Source: Icerya purchasi (taxonomy: Eukaryota > Arthropoda > Insecta > Hemiptera > Monophlebidae). From it: a stretch of 64,000 nucleotides of DNA. Under the pieces are notes generated by a model. It was not told the origin of the DNA. It was given only the letters and a program-made list of their open reading frames with translations, and made no database searches. The translations under genes were made by a program, and so were the position numbers. Each line of letters starts with the position of its first letter. Position 1 is the first letter of the stretch. This document shows positions 12,591-25,500 of this stretch, in pieces. The DNA is taken from contig CM077116.1 of the NCBI GenBank assembly GCA_039619475.1, positions 2,046,001 through 2,110,000 on the forward strand. Direction: 5' to 3'.

Positions 12591-15170
12591 CTTTTGTTTT
12601 CGCGAGAAAGTAATTTTAATGAGAATATTCTTGAATATACAAGCGAGTGAGAGTGCTATGAATATATTAAGCGAGCGAGGGAAGTTTTGAGTTTTTTTTT
12701 TTTTTTTAACTTTATTATTGTACTATTATTTATTATGATTATGTAAAATAATAATACGCGGATAGTGTTCATTTTCTTTCAGCACGTCGCTGATGCATCT
12801 CTAGGTTGGTTTTTGTTCAACAACATCATCGAAACAGTTTGACACCAACGTCTGTTTTCGAACTACAGTCTCGCAGTGTAAACGCAGGACTCGTCAGCCC
12901 CAGGTGGCCCTCTGACGCATCCGAACAATGCCTTATTGTTATCACATCGCACACATACGCGTACGAACACGACGAAAGTTCTCAATCCGTACCTGGAATG
13001 CCCTGCGTGAGACGCGCTATTACGATCAGAAATAGAATTTACACTACCACTACCACTACTCCGGTACTTAGATTTGTGTAATAATTACCTTCGAAGTTTG
13101 TCGTACACAGAGTGTCTCGATGATCGTATTCTCTTCACCGCCAATCTTTTTTCTTTTTTTTTATTTTTTATTTTTTACATCGTTTTTTTTCTTTTTCCGC
13201 GTCTATATACACATAATGTATAGATAGATTTGATTAATGATTGTCGAGGTTAAAAGATCATCGTGTTTCCGACGAACGTGATGATGATCTTCACCTTGAC
13301 ACTATCACTTTATAGCTATAAATGATATATGCATCTATCTACGCTTCCTTGTTTTATTATTAATGTCGCCTTTGTCGGCACCGTACTACCAGCTCGAGAC
13401 GGTACCTTAAATTGTCTCAACTTGTGAATGTAACGGCGAAATTTACTTCTCACCGGCGCGGTTTGAAAAATGAATTATTCCACACGCCGCGAAGAATGCG
13501 CTCGTTTTGCATTCAAATCAACGTCATCCGGCTTGTTTAAGTAAAATTGTCGCAGGCGACTTTAAGATAATGGAAATGAACTAGGTACTTTTCGCATTCG
13601 GAGAGTATTTGTGATTTTGAACGGTGTCCTGGAAAAAAGACAGTTATTTTGCTGGTAGACTTTGAATTTAAAGTCTTACTACTCCGGGAATTAATTTCGC
13701 TGAAAACCCCGACAAATGCGCTATGTACAAGCCTAGAAACAGAGAAAGTGACGTCTAAAATGACTTTTCAAGTAAACCGAAGCGACCGTACACGCGCATT
13801 GCATAATTTCATGCTATGTTCCGTGCGTGTGTTTGTGTGAGTGGAGGAAAAGTTTCCGGGAATAGAAGACATTTCAAATGGAAAGAATGTGTTTTATTTC
13901 TTCGAGATCAAACCGGTTGCGCTTATTTCGAAATTTTCTGTGCAACTATTTATTAAATGATGTGTTCATTTCAATCGCGGTATTTTTTAAAAATAACGTT
14001 AAATTCCAACATTTAATTTTTATCATAATTTCGAGATACGATCAGTAAAATGGCCGTAAAATGATGATAAATTAAATATATCAGAATTTAATACGATTTT
14101 CCGATTTACTATTTGCATTACTTATAAAAATATTGACATATTTATTGAAACTTACGATATCCGAAGTAAAATATAATTGCTTGTAATTGCTTCGCGCCCA
14201 TCCTAATGGACTGAAAATATTATTAAATTTTCGATTTATGCCGTGTTCCTTAAATCAAAAATTGTCTTACGCTTTTTCTAAAGTTTTTATAAATTCCTTA
14301 TATAATACCGTAGATTCGCATTAGAGAATAAACATTTTTAAGAAAGTCGCGTGTAATTTAAAAAAAAAAATAATAAAACTTTTGAAATTGCATTCTGTTT
14401 AAAAATGATACTCCCCGTGGATGTATACTCCTTTTTCAGTAGGAGAAAACGCATTTGAGTCACGTCTTTTGGTCTTATTCTGCTTTTTATTGCTGGCAAA
14501 GTTCAAAGTTTTTTTTTTTTTTCTTTCATTTACTTATTTATTTTTTAAATGTCTATTTATTATGAAATAATAATTGCGTATATTATAAAAAACACAGAAA
14601 AATAAAACAAGAAAAATCTGTGAAACACAAGTTACATATAAAGAAATCAGATAGGTTCACAGTATTTTTCTGCTAAATTTTTTAGTTTTAGTTCGGTCGA
14701 ATTTTTGTCGGATGGGGATCTAGGTTGAATCTCGAGTTGACACGCAGGAAAAATTTTTATATCTTAATTTAAATGTAAAAGTTCTGTTATAAAATTATTG
14801 GCGCGCACTCGACAAACGGAATTTAATATTTATCTTGCCGAGCGAGTCCCGGAATTTTTCACCTTTGTGATGTGACTGTTTATTACGTGTATCATAATTC
14901 AAAGGCGACAGAATCACTGATCCTAATTTTTAATATCCGGTTATAATAGAGATGTGTATAATTGCCAAATACGAAGAAAAAAAAAAAAAATCTACGAAAA
15001 TATCTGTTTTGTTTTTGATCCGTTGTATTCCAACTTTCACCGAATTTGGATCGTGTACATCGCCTTTCTCCTCCTTTGTTTACCGCAAAGGCCTTTTATG
15101 GTTATTTGTTCGACAGTTGCCGTTAGACTAGCGATAGTTGAACCGGTTTCAGTAACAAAGAACCGACCTC

Positions 15171-15234
15171 TGATTGGCTACAGCATACTGGCTATTTCTT
15201 CATATATACGGCGGAAATTTCGCATCTTCAGTTA
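15171..15234 (+). promoter_or_regulatory. Possible core promoter: CCAAT box, TATA, initiator
   Basis: TGATTGGCTA (inverted CCAAT) at 15171, TATATA at 15203-15208 and TTCAGTT at 15228-15234, matching the arthropod initiator TCAGTT with the A at 15230. The TATA-to-initiator distance, about 27 bp, is normal. No recognisable coding region follows, and such motifs can occur by chance in AT-rich DNA. Confidence 0.25.
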
Positions 15235-15337
15235 TTCGGCATCGAGTCCCGAAGCAGATGCCAGCCACTTAGCGCTTGTTGAGACTGCTTATCTTTCTCA
15301 GAGCGTGCGGAAAACCGTTGTATATATGATACCGATC

Positions 15338-15353
15338 AGTTCTTTTCAGAACT
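15338..15353 (+). other. Histone-type mRNA 3' stem-loop match
   Basis: AGTTCTTTTCAGAACT forms a 6-bp stem with the loop TTTC. This is the geometry and loop of the metazoan replication-dependent histone stem-loop (GGYYCTTTTCAGRRCC), except for A-T in place of the bottom G-C pair. No histone coding sequence is seen next to it. It lies about 110 nt downstream of the TATA/initiator candidate. Confidence 0.3.
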
Positions 15354-15576
15354 ATGTTAATTGGGCGTCAAAGGCGCGTTCGTCACCGGCAACGCTGAGC
15401 AACGTTCGTTTCACTTTTGCACATCATGTCGCTGGGGTTACTTTGCGGCGATTGTAAAAGCCTGATTTCTGTATCCTGTTCGTAAGCTAAACGCAATCAA
15501 TAATAGTTTCCTGTATAAATTAAGCATGAGCGCAGGGACGATAGACGATCTACATGGGGATGATGGCCGTTAGAAG

Positions 15577-15944
15577 TGAAGTTTTCAGTTGAAAAAGTGA
15601 AATATATCGGCTTGGGTTTTACACGCTCCTTCGATTGTCGAAAATTTCCAGCTGGAGTAATTGGCCTACCTCTCTCGTATTACTCGACTAATTCGTGTTT
15701 TTGCGTTCGTATTATGACTGCACATGATCCAAATACGAATTGTCTGCTTTGGCTATATATCGTTATCAACGAAGTATGACCAAAGCAGGCAGATCGTATT
15801 TCGATCATGCGGAGTCATAATACGAATGTAGAAATACGAATTAGTCGATTAATACGAGGGGAGTAGTGTTACTCCTGCTGGAAATTTTCGACGTTCGAAA
15901 GGTCATCGAGCCGATATGTTTCGCTTTTTCAATTGAAAACTTCA
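15577..15944. mobile_element. Foldback MITE, about 368 bp hairpin
   Basis: The left arm starts TGAAGTTTTCAGTTGAAAAA and the right arm, read in reverse, starts TGAAGTTTTCAATTGAAAAA. Matching segments continue inwards (TCGAAAATTTCCAGC, TCGACTAATTCGTATT-like, GCATGATC.AAATACGA, CTGCTTTGG) to a centre near 15765. Arms differ by scattered substitutions. The element is non-coding; the target duplication is unclear, possibly TA. Confidence 0.78.
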
Positions 15945-16355
15945 TTATTAATTCGATAAATAATACAATAATTAGTAGTAGGCGCTGTTGAAGGCGTAAG
16001 AACTTCTACGAAATTAAAAGTTGTCCAAGCGATGTGGAGATGCTCCGTCTTAAAGGAGCTTTTTTTCCTATAAGCAGTGTGATGTTTTAAATACTTTGGA
16101 CGAATGTCGATTAGAGTGTATGGCCACAAAAAGTAAAAAAAAAAGGCCGGGTTTCAATTCAACGGTGTGCAGCGTAATTGATATTAGTACTGGATGCGGT
16201 TGTTGTTGTTATAATATCATTGTCATCCGGAAGAGATGAAGAAAAATGGAAAATTTGTCAGAAATGACGTAGATTATACAGACAGAGAATATTTTTTAAT
16301 ACCTTGCGCGAAATTGACGAAGTGTAAAATGCGATTATCGATTTTCTCAAATGTA
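15945..16355. other. Intronic DNA between two mobile elements
   Basis: AT-rich, with an A run near 16135-16144. Nothing recognisable. Confidence 0.5.
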
Positions 16356-16363
16356 CTTCTAAA
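16356..16363. repeat. Target site duplication of foldback element copy 1 (left)
   Basis: CTTCTAAA immediately before the element; the same octamer follows it at 19587-19594. Confidence 0.85.
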
Positions 16364-17789
16364 GGTCTGGTACCATTTCGCCTAATTCCCATTTCGCCTA
16401 AAATTAGGGTCGGGTTACTCAGGTAATAAAAAAAAAGGTCAGACAAACATACGAATGATTTCGTGTTGGCAACAGCGCGTCATCATTATCGAATTTTAAG
16501 CAGACTAAACGCATCATTTTTTTTTCTATTTGATTCCACTGTTAAGGTTTTTTTTTCTTTCCGAAATACAACAAAAAGGTTTATATGAAAATCAGAAGTG
16601 AAAAAATACCGCTAAAAATGTTTGATGTAAATATACGCGAAACGACCACTCCGATTAATATTTGCGAGTTATTTTATTGGATGTCCAGTGCTGTATAAAT
16701 CCCACCCGCCTTATCAGTCAGTATATAGGAAGCCTTATTGATATTTAGTGTGACAAGAACATTAAGGTTCGGAGTTGCAGAAAAAATAATAAAAAAGCTA
16801 AATTATAATTAGGTGTAGTTTCGAAGTGGTCGCGTTTATGTAAGAAAAAAGGAATAAAAATCGAATAGAATTAACAATAATGACATGACATCGAATGATT
16901 ATTACAGCGGTAATTTTATTATTGATTATTAAAATTATAATTATAAGTACATACAAAAAGTAAATGTTAAAATTAGGAAAACAGTTGTTTCTTTTTTTTT
17001 AACAAAAGTTTCTGAACCTAATTTTATTTTTCTTTAATTCAAAAAAAGTGAATTTGCAAATCGAAAGAATTTAAAAATTAAATACTGCTTCAGATTTGAA
17101 TAAATAATCAACAGTAACGTATACAATTACAAGAGATTTTTCAAAATTTGGATATTAGGACGAGAAAAATTACTAGATTTACTATTAAACTCTGTGTACA
17201 GCAGAAAAAGAGGAGTAAGCAAGGAATAAACAAGGTGAAGACCCTGTTATATAGGGTCAGTTCATGGCTTTTATGGGATTAATAAATGAGCATAGATTTA
17301 AAAGCACCATATCAAAAAAATGTATATTTTAAATATTCTTATATCTATCCCTCGAGTATATTTGTTATATTAGATAATCTTTAACAATAGATTTTTAGTT
17401 GTAGAAAGCAGTGAAAATAAGGACAATTGATTAAAAAATGGCGAAAAATTGGTTGTAATAAGGGTTATTACATTTTTAGATGTGTCGCACGGTAAAAAAA
17501 AAAAATTTTAGAAGATACAGTCATGATTTTTTTCCCTATTCTACAAGATGAAACGGTAAAACTTGGCGCATGTTGTTAAAAATACTTCTAAAATCGAATT
17601 TTAAGGTATAAATAACTTCTCCAGAAGCCTAAATGGTTGCGGTTGGACTTTGAAAAATTCCTCTTCAAATTAGTCACGTTTATTATAATGACGATGTTTT
17701 TCAAGTAATTTCAATAATTGGAATGAAAAAAATAAATAAAACGAAAAAAATGTTGTTTTTAGAGTTTCTGACAAAGTAAAAAAAAATTT

Positions 17790-18060
17790 TTTTTTTTTTC
17801 AATTTTTTGGGCACGTCAACAGTAGAACTTACCCAACGCAGAGAACTGTACATTATATAAGGAAAAGATTAAAAATTAAGGAGATAAAGAAAGCTAACAA
17901 AAGATCTATATTGAGAGAGGAGAAAGCAAAAATGGCTTTGGCACTGTAAGGAGTGGGGAGGCCAAAGCGCAAAAGATTGGAATAAAGGGGCACTGTCCTC
18001 CTTACTCTTGTTTCTTCTATTTCCCCAGTGTCCAATCGAATTAGATTATAATATTTTTCT
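17790..18060 (-). mobile_element. Nested non-LTR retrotransposon 3' end in copy 1
   Basis: On the minus strand a C-terminal reading, LRFGLPTPYSAKAIFAFSSL, resembles LKLPAPYCASYILSFSS of the fragment at 46.0 kb. It ends with the stem-loop TTGGGTAAGTTC...GACGTGCCCAA and an A-rich tail. At about 18000-18050 a short piece on the opposite strand resembles the plus-strand ORF end at 25890-25935, so two oppositely oriented fragments may abut. Confidence 0.7.
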
Positions 18061-18614
18061 TCTTTCTTTTATAATCTGTTAAGTCTGACAGATTTTTTGG
18101 CAAATCCAAAAAAAGGCAAAGAAAAAAAAACCTTCTATCTTACTATTTAAAATGCTTCATTCAATAAATTGCCAAAAGATTACGATTTAACATTACAAAA
18201 AGAAAAAAGAAAGAGAATATAAAAAGACGCTATTCAATTAACCAAATATTTTATCATACACTTTTGACGTACAAAATAAAAATTTATAGCAATTAAGCGA
18301 AAATAATTTTTTAATGGATGATAATTTTTTTTATTCTCTGTTGTCAAAATATAATTCAATACCATTTCATTTAAAATGTAATTTGCAATAAATATTTCAA
18401 TATACAAATATTAGATAGATATATATATATTATTTACCTGCTGGATTTGTTTTTATAAATGATATATCCATTGCTATATTAGCCTGACTCTAAATTTTTG
18501 GTTTATTCAAAAGCGAAAATTTAAATATTCAAGATAGAAGAATAGTTTCCTTCAGAACGTTGATACACATAACACTCAACCCAGAACAAATTGTGACCTC
18601 ATAGCGTAAAACAG

Positions 18615-18863
18615 TCAGTATGCGGTGATTTTCCGCATATTGAGATGGATTAGGCATTTCTTACGACCTTTGAAAATATTAAAATTTTGGTAATAATCAT
18701 TCAATTTCTCGGAAGGTCTCGGCAGCGGGCAAACGCGGCATTGTTTGTCAAAGACGCATTCTCGGTTACAAAATAGAAGGATCTGACCGCTACGCAGAGG
18801 TAGCGAACTAGTTTCGTTGTGCGTGGCCGAGAAGCGGAAATAGAGCACTTCCTGACAGTACAA
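18615..18863 (-). other. Unrecognised 82-codon frame inside the foldback element (copy 1)
   Basis: The frame is identical in translation to 23274-23522 in copy 2. It contains a Cys cluster (FCNRECVFDKQCRVC). No family is recognised. The frame may be a remnant of a transposon gene or simply sequence carried inside the element, and identity between copies reflects recent duplication, not selection. Confidence 0.3.
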
Positions 18864-19586
18864 GCGTTTGAAATGCGGACCGAGCTACGTTGAGCCGGAA
18901 GAAGTTATTTTGGTAAAAAGCCTAAAGAAGGCAAAAAGGCAGGGTGAACTAAATGGAGCTTTATTTATGTTTTCCTAATTTTAACATTTACTTTTTGTAT
19001 GTACTTATAATTGTAATTTTAATAATCAATAATAAAATTACCGCTGTAATAATCATTCGACGTAATGTCATTATTGTTAATTCTATTTGATTCTTATTCC
19101 TTTTTTCTTACATAAACGCGACCACTTCGAAACTACACCTAATTATAATTTAGCTTTTTTATTATTTTTTCTGCAACTCCGAACCTTAATGTTCTTGTCA
19201 CACTAAATATCAATAAGGCTTCCTATATACTGACTGATAAGGCGGGTGGGATTTATACAGCACTGGACATCCAATAAAATAACTCGCAAATATTAATCGG
19301 AGTGGTCGTTTCGCGTATATTTACATCAAACATTTTTAGCGGTATTTTTTCACTTCTGATTTTCATATAAACCTTTTTGTTGTATTTCGGAAAGAAAAAA
19401 AAACCTTAACAGTGGAATCAAATAGAAAAAAAAATGATGCGTTTAGTCTGCTTAAAATTCGATAATGATGACGCGCTGTTGCCAACACGAAATCATTCGT
19501 ATGTTTATCTGACCTTTTTTTTATTACCTGAGTAACCCGACAATAAATTTAGGCGAAATGGGAATTAGGCGAAATGGGAATTCACC

Positions 19587-19594
19587 CTTCTAAA
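19587..19594. repeat. Target site duplication of copy 1 (right)
   Basis: CTTCTAAA, identical to the octamer at 16356-16363. Confidence 0.85.
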
Positions 19595-22558
19595 AAACAC
19601 ATCACCGACACTAGAGGAATAATTGCGCGCTGATGCATTTTCCACCATTAGGGAAGATCCGTCATTGCTTTCACCGGTATGTGGCAACATTAAAACGATT
19701 ATTCGAGCTTGGAAAACTCTCGAGATTTTACGCAATTTATTTTACGCAGCTGTTGTCGATTGTGAAAAGAGAAAGGTGTGTGTTTAATCGTAATGAGCGA
19801 TATTAACACAGAAACCGGAGAGGGCCCGAGAGGAATTCTTCGGGAAATGTGGTTTAGGAAAAATAATTAACCGCGCCGAGTTGGCACAGCTTGATAGTAA
19901 TAATCGGTCAGAGGAGGATAGTAGAAGAGTTGATTGTCGCACAGCGAGAATATTAAAGCGCTAACGGTGAAAAAGACAACTTAATACATTCGGTCTTTCG
20001 GTTATCGAAGGGAAGATTGTAAAGATTACATGCTTCATTAATAATGATGATCAAATCGAAATAATAGTCAGCCGGTGGGGCTGAAAGGGTAAGTATAAAA
20101 AAAGAGAAGGAATCGACAGAAGAACGGGGAGCACGGAGAGAGACATTCAAAAATATAAAGTATCATTCAAAACAAGACGAAACTGAGAAAAAAAAGGAAA
20201 GGAGAATAAAGTTTTGTACGGAAAGAGGTGAAAAGGAAAATGGAATAAGTTCGGATGAGGAGAAATGACGATGGAATAGGAAGATGGCCGTAATGAAGCG
20301 GAAACAAGCAACGATTAGGTCTGTAGTAACATTTCACCGATGGGTGTCGGTTTATAATTGTAGTAAAATAATTTTAGCGGTAAAAAGAACGTGTCAATTA
20401 ACGAAAACCGGATAATACCGACGAGGTTGGAAATGTGTGAAAACAAGTCGATACAAATATAATAACGTTGTCAAACAGATTCTAAAGAGAAGATTCGGAA
20501 GAAACGGAAAGCATTTTTTCGTAAATAGCGCGAACTAAGGACGTTCGAATAGAGTACAGAGATAATTTCGTAATTTCCCGAAGTATCGGAATAGGGAGAG
20601 AATGAATCCGAGGAGACCGATGATAAAACTTTTAGTAGTGTCGGATATATGATATGAATAAGAAATGATTGGAAGAATTAAGCACTCTAGCTGTTACTTT
20701 GAGATCCATTCTGAAGCGCATCTGTGGTGACGACGACTATTGACGGAGGAGCTGGAATGCGTTAAATATAAAATTGTCACCGATTGTGTTATTTTGAACG
20801 GGGAGTGGTACGGTTGTTGGTAAACAGCGAAGAGGTAGACGAAAAATTCCAACAATACTCGTTTAATTTAGATGCGGATTATAAATAATTACAGAGAACG
20901 GAATAAGCGGCTTTTCTAAATAATGTTAATTTTTCAGATTCGTATTAAATATTTATTCGCAGAATTTCCAGACAGTTACGAAATCGAGAAAGCACAATAT
21001 TTTCGTAATTAATGTAAATTATCTCCGTTTTTTTTTTTTTTGTTTCTTTGAAAATACTGCGTAATAAGTACGTTTTTTAAATTAGTTTTTCGAAAACAGT
21101 TAAGGAAATTTGCAATACTTGCAGAGAGCACTTTCTGGAATAAAAAAAAGTATTTCCGTTTTATTAAAACTATCAAACTTAAAATAAATAAATAAGAACA
21201 CTGTAATTGCGAAAAGCAGCTAATGATACTGCCTTAATATCGCCTATTTCGGGGAATTTATAAAAATAACGTTCGAAACTTTCGATTTTTTTTTCTAATG
21301 AATATCGCGGGACTCTTGCGCGCCACCGAGCCATGACCCCCCCCCCCCCCCCCCAAAAAAAACCGGCTAATGCGAAAAAAACAAAAATGAGTCGTCGACA
21401 CTCTCCTGCGAACTGCTGCTATGCCATTATCAAAAATTTTCCCGTTTCGAAGCGACGCTTCTAAATGCGTCGTTCGAAATTTTTTTTCGTCGAGTGGAAT
21501 CGAATGAGGCGTAAAAAATATTTAGATTGCGCCGGTTTTGGTAATTATTTCGGAGAGAAAAAGAATAAAAAGAAAAAGATAAATATAACACTGGAACAAG
21601 GACGACTTGCCACAAAATTGTTTTTTCAACCTTCATTTGTTGCCCGCCATTCTTCTGGCCACGTCTATTTTTTAAGTGTCCACATCCTCCAGGCAATTGT
21701 CGGTTGCCCGGCTGCCGATGCTGCTCGTGGCTACACGAAAGAATGTGACCGTTCGCACGCACCATACTTCTGCCGATATGTTTATTTTGAAAGGCGCGCA
21801 GTGTGTCTTTTCTACTGTGTCGTAATTATTACCTGAATTTTTATTTTCCTTTTCATTTTTTAGGGAAACGTTCGTCGTCACTATTCGGAGAAACTGCGCT
21901 GCTGCTTGTCCGCGCGTCGATTATTTTTCCTTCTTGGAAAACACAAATTCTTCTCTTAAATTAGCGGCAGTTGGCTGAACTGCAGCTGCAGCGACTGTGT
22001 TGCCCTGTAATTATAAAATCGAGCAGACTTTGCAGCCAGTTCTCTCTGATTTTACTTGCTAGCGCGCACCTCTTCAACACACGTCCCTTCATTTTCGGTA
22101 ATTGCATTAAAATTACTCTTCGCCGAATTAACGAGATTCTTAAAGTTTTCCCTCACTCATGCGTCCGTTTCCACGCATCGGGGTTAACTGTTAAAAATTG
22201 CGTAACCGGCGAATTCGGATAATATTACGAACGATATTAAGGTTTTTTTGTTTTTTTTAGAAGAAAGGAAAGAGGATCGCCATTGTGTCGCGATTGGATA
22301 TTAAATTTTCTTTACTAAAGTGAAAGCAATGCGTTAAGAAGTAAAATCGTTTTTACATAAGGAAATTTCAAAAAGCCGAAATTGAACAAGTTACCAAAAT
22401 GTGAAATATTTTACGCAAACAAGAAGTCGCGATATCTGTTATATTGTGGTGAAATTACAGGGAAACAAAGTATTATGAATGAAGACAATGATAGACTGTT
22501 AAATGGACGGCAGTCCAGACCACAAAAAAAATAATAATTTACGAACATGAACACACTG
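19595..22558. other. Intronic spacer between the two foldback copies
   Basis: About 3 kb of sequence unlike the flanking transposons. It contains a C18 homopolymer at 21337-21354 followed by an A run. Frames of up to 123 codons (21465-21836) have no family features. It would form the loop if the two copies paired. Confidence 0.6.
21337..21354. repeat. Poly(C) tract, 18 bases
   Basis: Uninterrupted C run followed by A8. Homopolymers of C this long are unusual in this AT-rich sequence, and its length may be inexact in the assembly. Confidence 0.9.
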
Positions 22559-22566
22559 GAGTATTT
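22559..22566. repeat. Target site duplication of copy 2 (left)
   Basis: GAGTATTT before the element; repeated at 25790-25797. Confidence 0.85.
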
Positions 22567-25500
22567 GGTGAATTCCCATTTCGCCTAAATTTATTGTCGG
22601 GTTACTCAGGTAATAAAAAAAAGGTCAGATAAACATACGAATGATTTCGTGTTGGCAACAGCGCGTCATCATTATCGAATTTTAAGCAGACTAAACGCAT
22701 CATTTTTTTTTCTATTTGATTCCACTGTTAAGGTTTTTTTTTCTTTCCGAAATACAACAAAAAGGTTTATATGAAAATCAGAAGTGAAAAAATACCGCTA
22801 AAAATGTTTGATGTAAATATACGCGAAACGACCACTCCGATTAATATTTGCGAGTTATTTTATTGGATGTCCAGTGCTGTATAAATCCCACCCGCCTTAT
22901 CAGTCAGTATATAGGAAGCCTTATTGATATTTAGTGTGACAAGAACATTAAGGTTCGGAGTTGCAGAAAAAATAATAAAAAAGCTAAATTATAATTAGGT
23001 GTAGTTTCGAAGTGGTCGCGTTTATGTAAGAAAAAAGGAATAAGAATCAAATAGAATTAACAATAATGACATTACGTCGAATGATTATTACAGCGGTAAT
23101 TTTATTATTGATTATTAAAATTACAATTATAAGTACATACAAAAAGTAAATGTTAAAATTAGGAAAACATAAATAAAGCTCCATTTAGTTCACCCAGCCT
23201 TTTTGCCTTTTCTAGGCTTTTTATCAAAATAACTTCTTCCGGCTCAACGTAGCTCGGTCCGCATTTCAAACGCTTGTACTGTCAGGAAGTGCTCTATTTC
23301 CGCTTCTCGGCCACGCACAACGAAACTAGTTCGCTACCTCTGCGTAGCGGTCAGATCCTTCTATTTTGTAACCGAGAATGCGTCTTTGACAAACAATGCC
23401 GCGTTTGCCCGCTGCCGAGACCTTCCGAGAAATTGAATGATTATTACCAAAATTTTAATATTTTCAAAGGTCGTAAGAAATGCCTAATCCATCTCAATAT
23501 GCGGAAAATCACCGCATACTGACTGTTTTACGCTATGAGGTCACAATTTGTTCTGGGTTGAGTGTTATGTGTATCAACGTTCTGAAGGAAACTATTCTTC
23601 TATCTTGAATATTTAAATTTTCGCTTTTGAATAAACCAAAAATTTAGAGTCAGGCTAATATAGCAATGGATATATCATTTATAAAAACAAATCCAGCAGG
23701 TAAATAATATATATATATCTATCTAATATTTGTATATTGAAATATTTATTGCAAATTACATTTTAAATGAAATGGTATTGAATTATATTTTGACAACAGA
23801 GAATAAAAAAAATTATCATCCATTAAAAAATTATTTTCGCTTAATTGCTATAAATTTTTATTTTGTACGTCAAAAGTGTATGATAAAATATTTGGTTAAT
23901 TGAATAGCGTCTTTTTATATTCTCTTTCTTTTTTCTTTTTGTAATGTTAAATCGTAATCTTTTGGCAATTTATTGAATGAAGCATTTTAAATAGTAAGAT
24001 AGAAGGTTTTTTTTTCTTTGCCTTTTTTTGGATTTGCCAAAAAATCTGTCAGACTTAACAGATTATAAAAGAAAGAAGAAAAATATTATAATCTAATTCG
24101 ATTGGACACTGGGGAAATAGAAGAAACAAGAGTAAGGAGGACAGTGCCCCTTTATTCCAATCTTTTGCGCTTTGGCCTCCCCACTCCTTACAGTGCCAAA
24201 GCCATTTTTGCTTTCTCCTCTCTCAATATAGATCTTTTGTTAGCTTTCTTTATCTCCTTAATTTTTAATCTTTTCCTTATATAATGTACAGTTCTCTGCG
24301 TTGGGTAAGTTCTACTGTTGACGTGCCCAAAAAATTGAAAAAAAAAAAAATTTTTTTTTACTTTGTCAGAAACTCTAAAAACAACATTTTTTTCGTTTTA
24401 TTTATTTTTTTCATTCCAATTATTGAAATTACTTGAAAAACATCGTCATTATAATAAACGTGACTAATTTGAAGAGGAATTTTTCAAAGTCCAACCGCAA
24501 CCATTTAGGCTTCTGGAGAAGTTATTTATACCTTAAAATTCGATTTTAGAAGTATTTTTAACAACATGCGCCAAGTTTTACCGTTTCATCTTGTAGAATA
24601 GGGAAAAAAATCATGACTGTATCTTCTAAAATTTTTTTTTTTTACCGTGCGACACATCTAAAAATGTAATAACCCTTATTACAACCAATTTTTCGCCATT
24701 TTTTAATCAATTGTCCTTATTTTCACTGCTTTCTACAACTAAAAATCTATTGTTAAAGATTATCTAATATAACAAATATACTCGAGGGATAGATATAAGA
24801 ATATTTAAAATATACATTTTTTTGATATGGTGCTTTTAAATCTATGCTCATTTATTAATCCCATAAAAGCCATGAACTGACCCTATATAACAGGGTCTTC
24901 ACCTTGTTTATTCCTTGCTTACTCCTCTTTTTCTGCTGTACACAGAGTTTAATAGTAAATCTAGTAATTTTTCTCGTCCTAATATCCAAATTTTGAAAAA
25001 TCTCTTGTAATTGTATACGTTACTGTTGATTATTTATTCAAATCTGAAGCAGTATTTAATTTTTAAATTCTTTCGATTTGCAAATTCACTTTTTTTGAAT
25101 TAAAGAAAAATAAAATTAGGTTCAGAAACTTTTGTTAAAAAAAAAGAAACAACTGTTTTCCTAATTTTAACATTTACTTTTTGTATGTACTTATAATTAT
25201 AATTTTAATAATCAATAATAAAATTACCGCTGTAATAATCATTCGATGTCATGTCATTATTGTTAATTCTATTCGATTTTTATTCCTTTTTTCTTACATA
25301 AACGCGACCACTTCGAAACTACACCTAATTATAATTTAGCTTTTTTATTATTTTTTCTGCAACTCCGAACCTTAATGTTCTTGTCACACTAAATATCAAT
25401 AAGGCTTCCTATATACTGACTGATAAGGCGGGTGGGATTTATACAGCACTGGACATCCAATAAAATAACTCGCAAATATTAATCGGAGTGGTCGTTTCGC

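Larger units (their letters stand above)
9796..15576. other. Intronic DNA, no gene recognised
   Basis: Contains a perfect short hairpin (10011-10037), a 29-A homopolymer inside an imperfect palindrome (11529-11594), and a (TAA)n-type microsatellite (about 12505-12590). Near 15.2 kb lies a promoter-like stretch followed by a histone-type stem-loop. Frames such as 12431-12613 are translated microsatellite. The 14954-15457 frame (167 codons) has no recognisable features. Confidence 0.5.
16364..19586 (+). mobile_element. Long-TIR DNA transposon, copy 1 (3223 bp, non-autonomous)
   Basis: Flanked by the octamer CTTCTAAA. Terminal inverted repeats are about 620 bp (16364-16983 and 18968-19586) and match with few differences. 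One end starts GGTCTGGTACC and the other, read inwards, GGTGAATTCCC. Both run into a 16-bp unit, ATTTCGCCTAATTCCC, present twice at each end in this copy. The 2-kb interior has no transposase. It carries a nested retrotransposon 3' end (about 17790-18060) and an 82-codon frame (18615-18863 minus) of unknown meaning. An 8-bp duplication with long TIRs would fit a Mutator-like, P-like or hAT-like mechanism; I cannot decide which. Terminal GG argues against typical hAT ends. Confidence 0.9.

Noticed and set aside
12431..12613. Ile-rich 60-codon frame
   Set aside because: It is a translation of the TAA microsatellite.
14954..15457. 167-codon plus-strand frame
   Set aside because: Begins in a poly(A)-like Lys run, has no family features, and overlaps the promoter-like and stem-loop motifs. 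Treated as chance.
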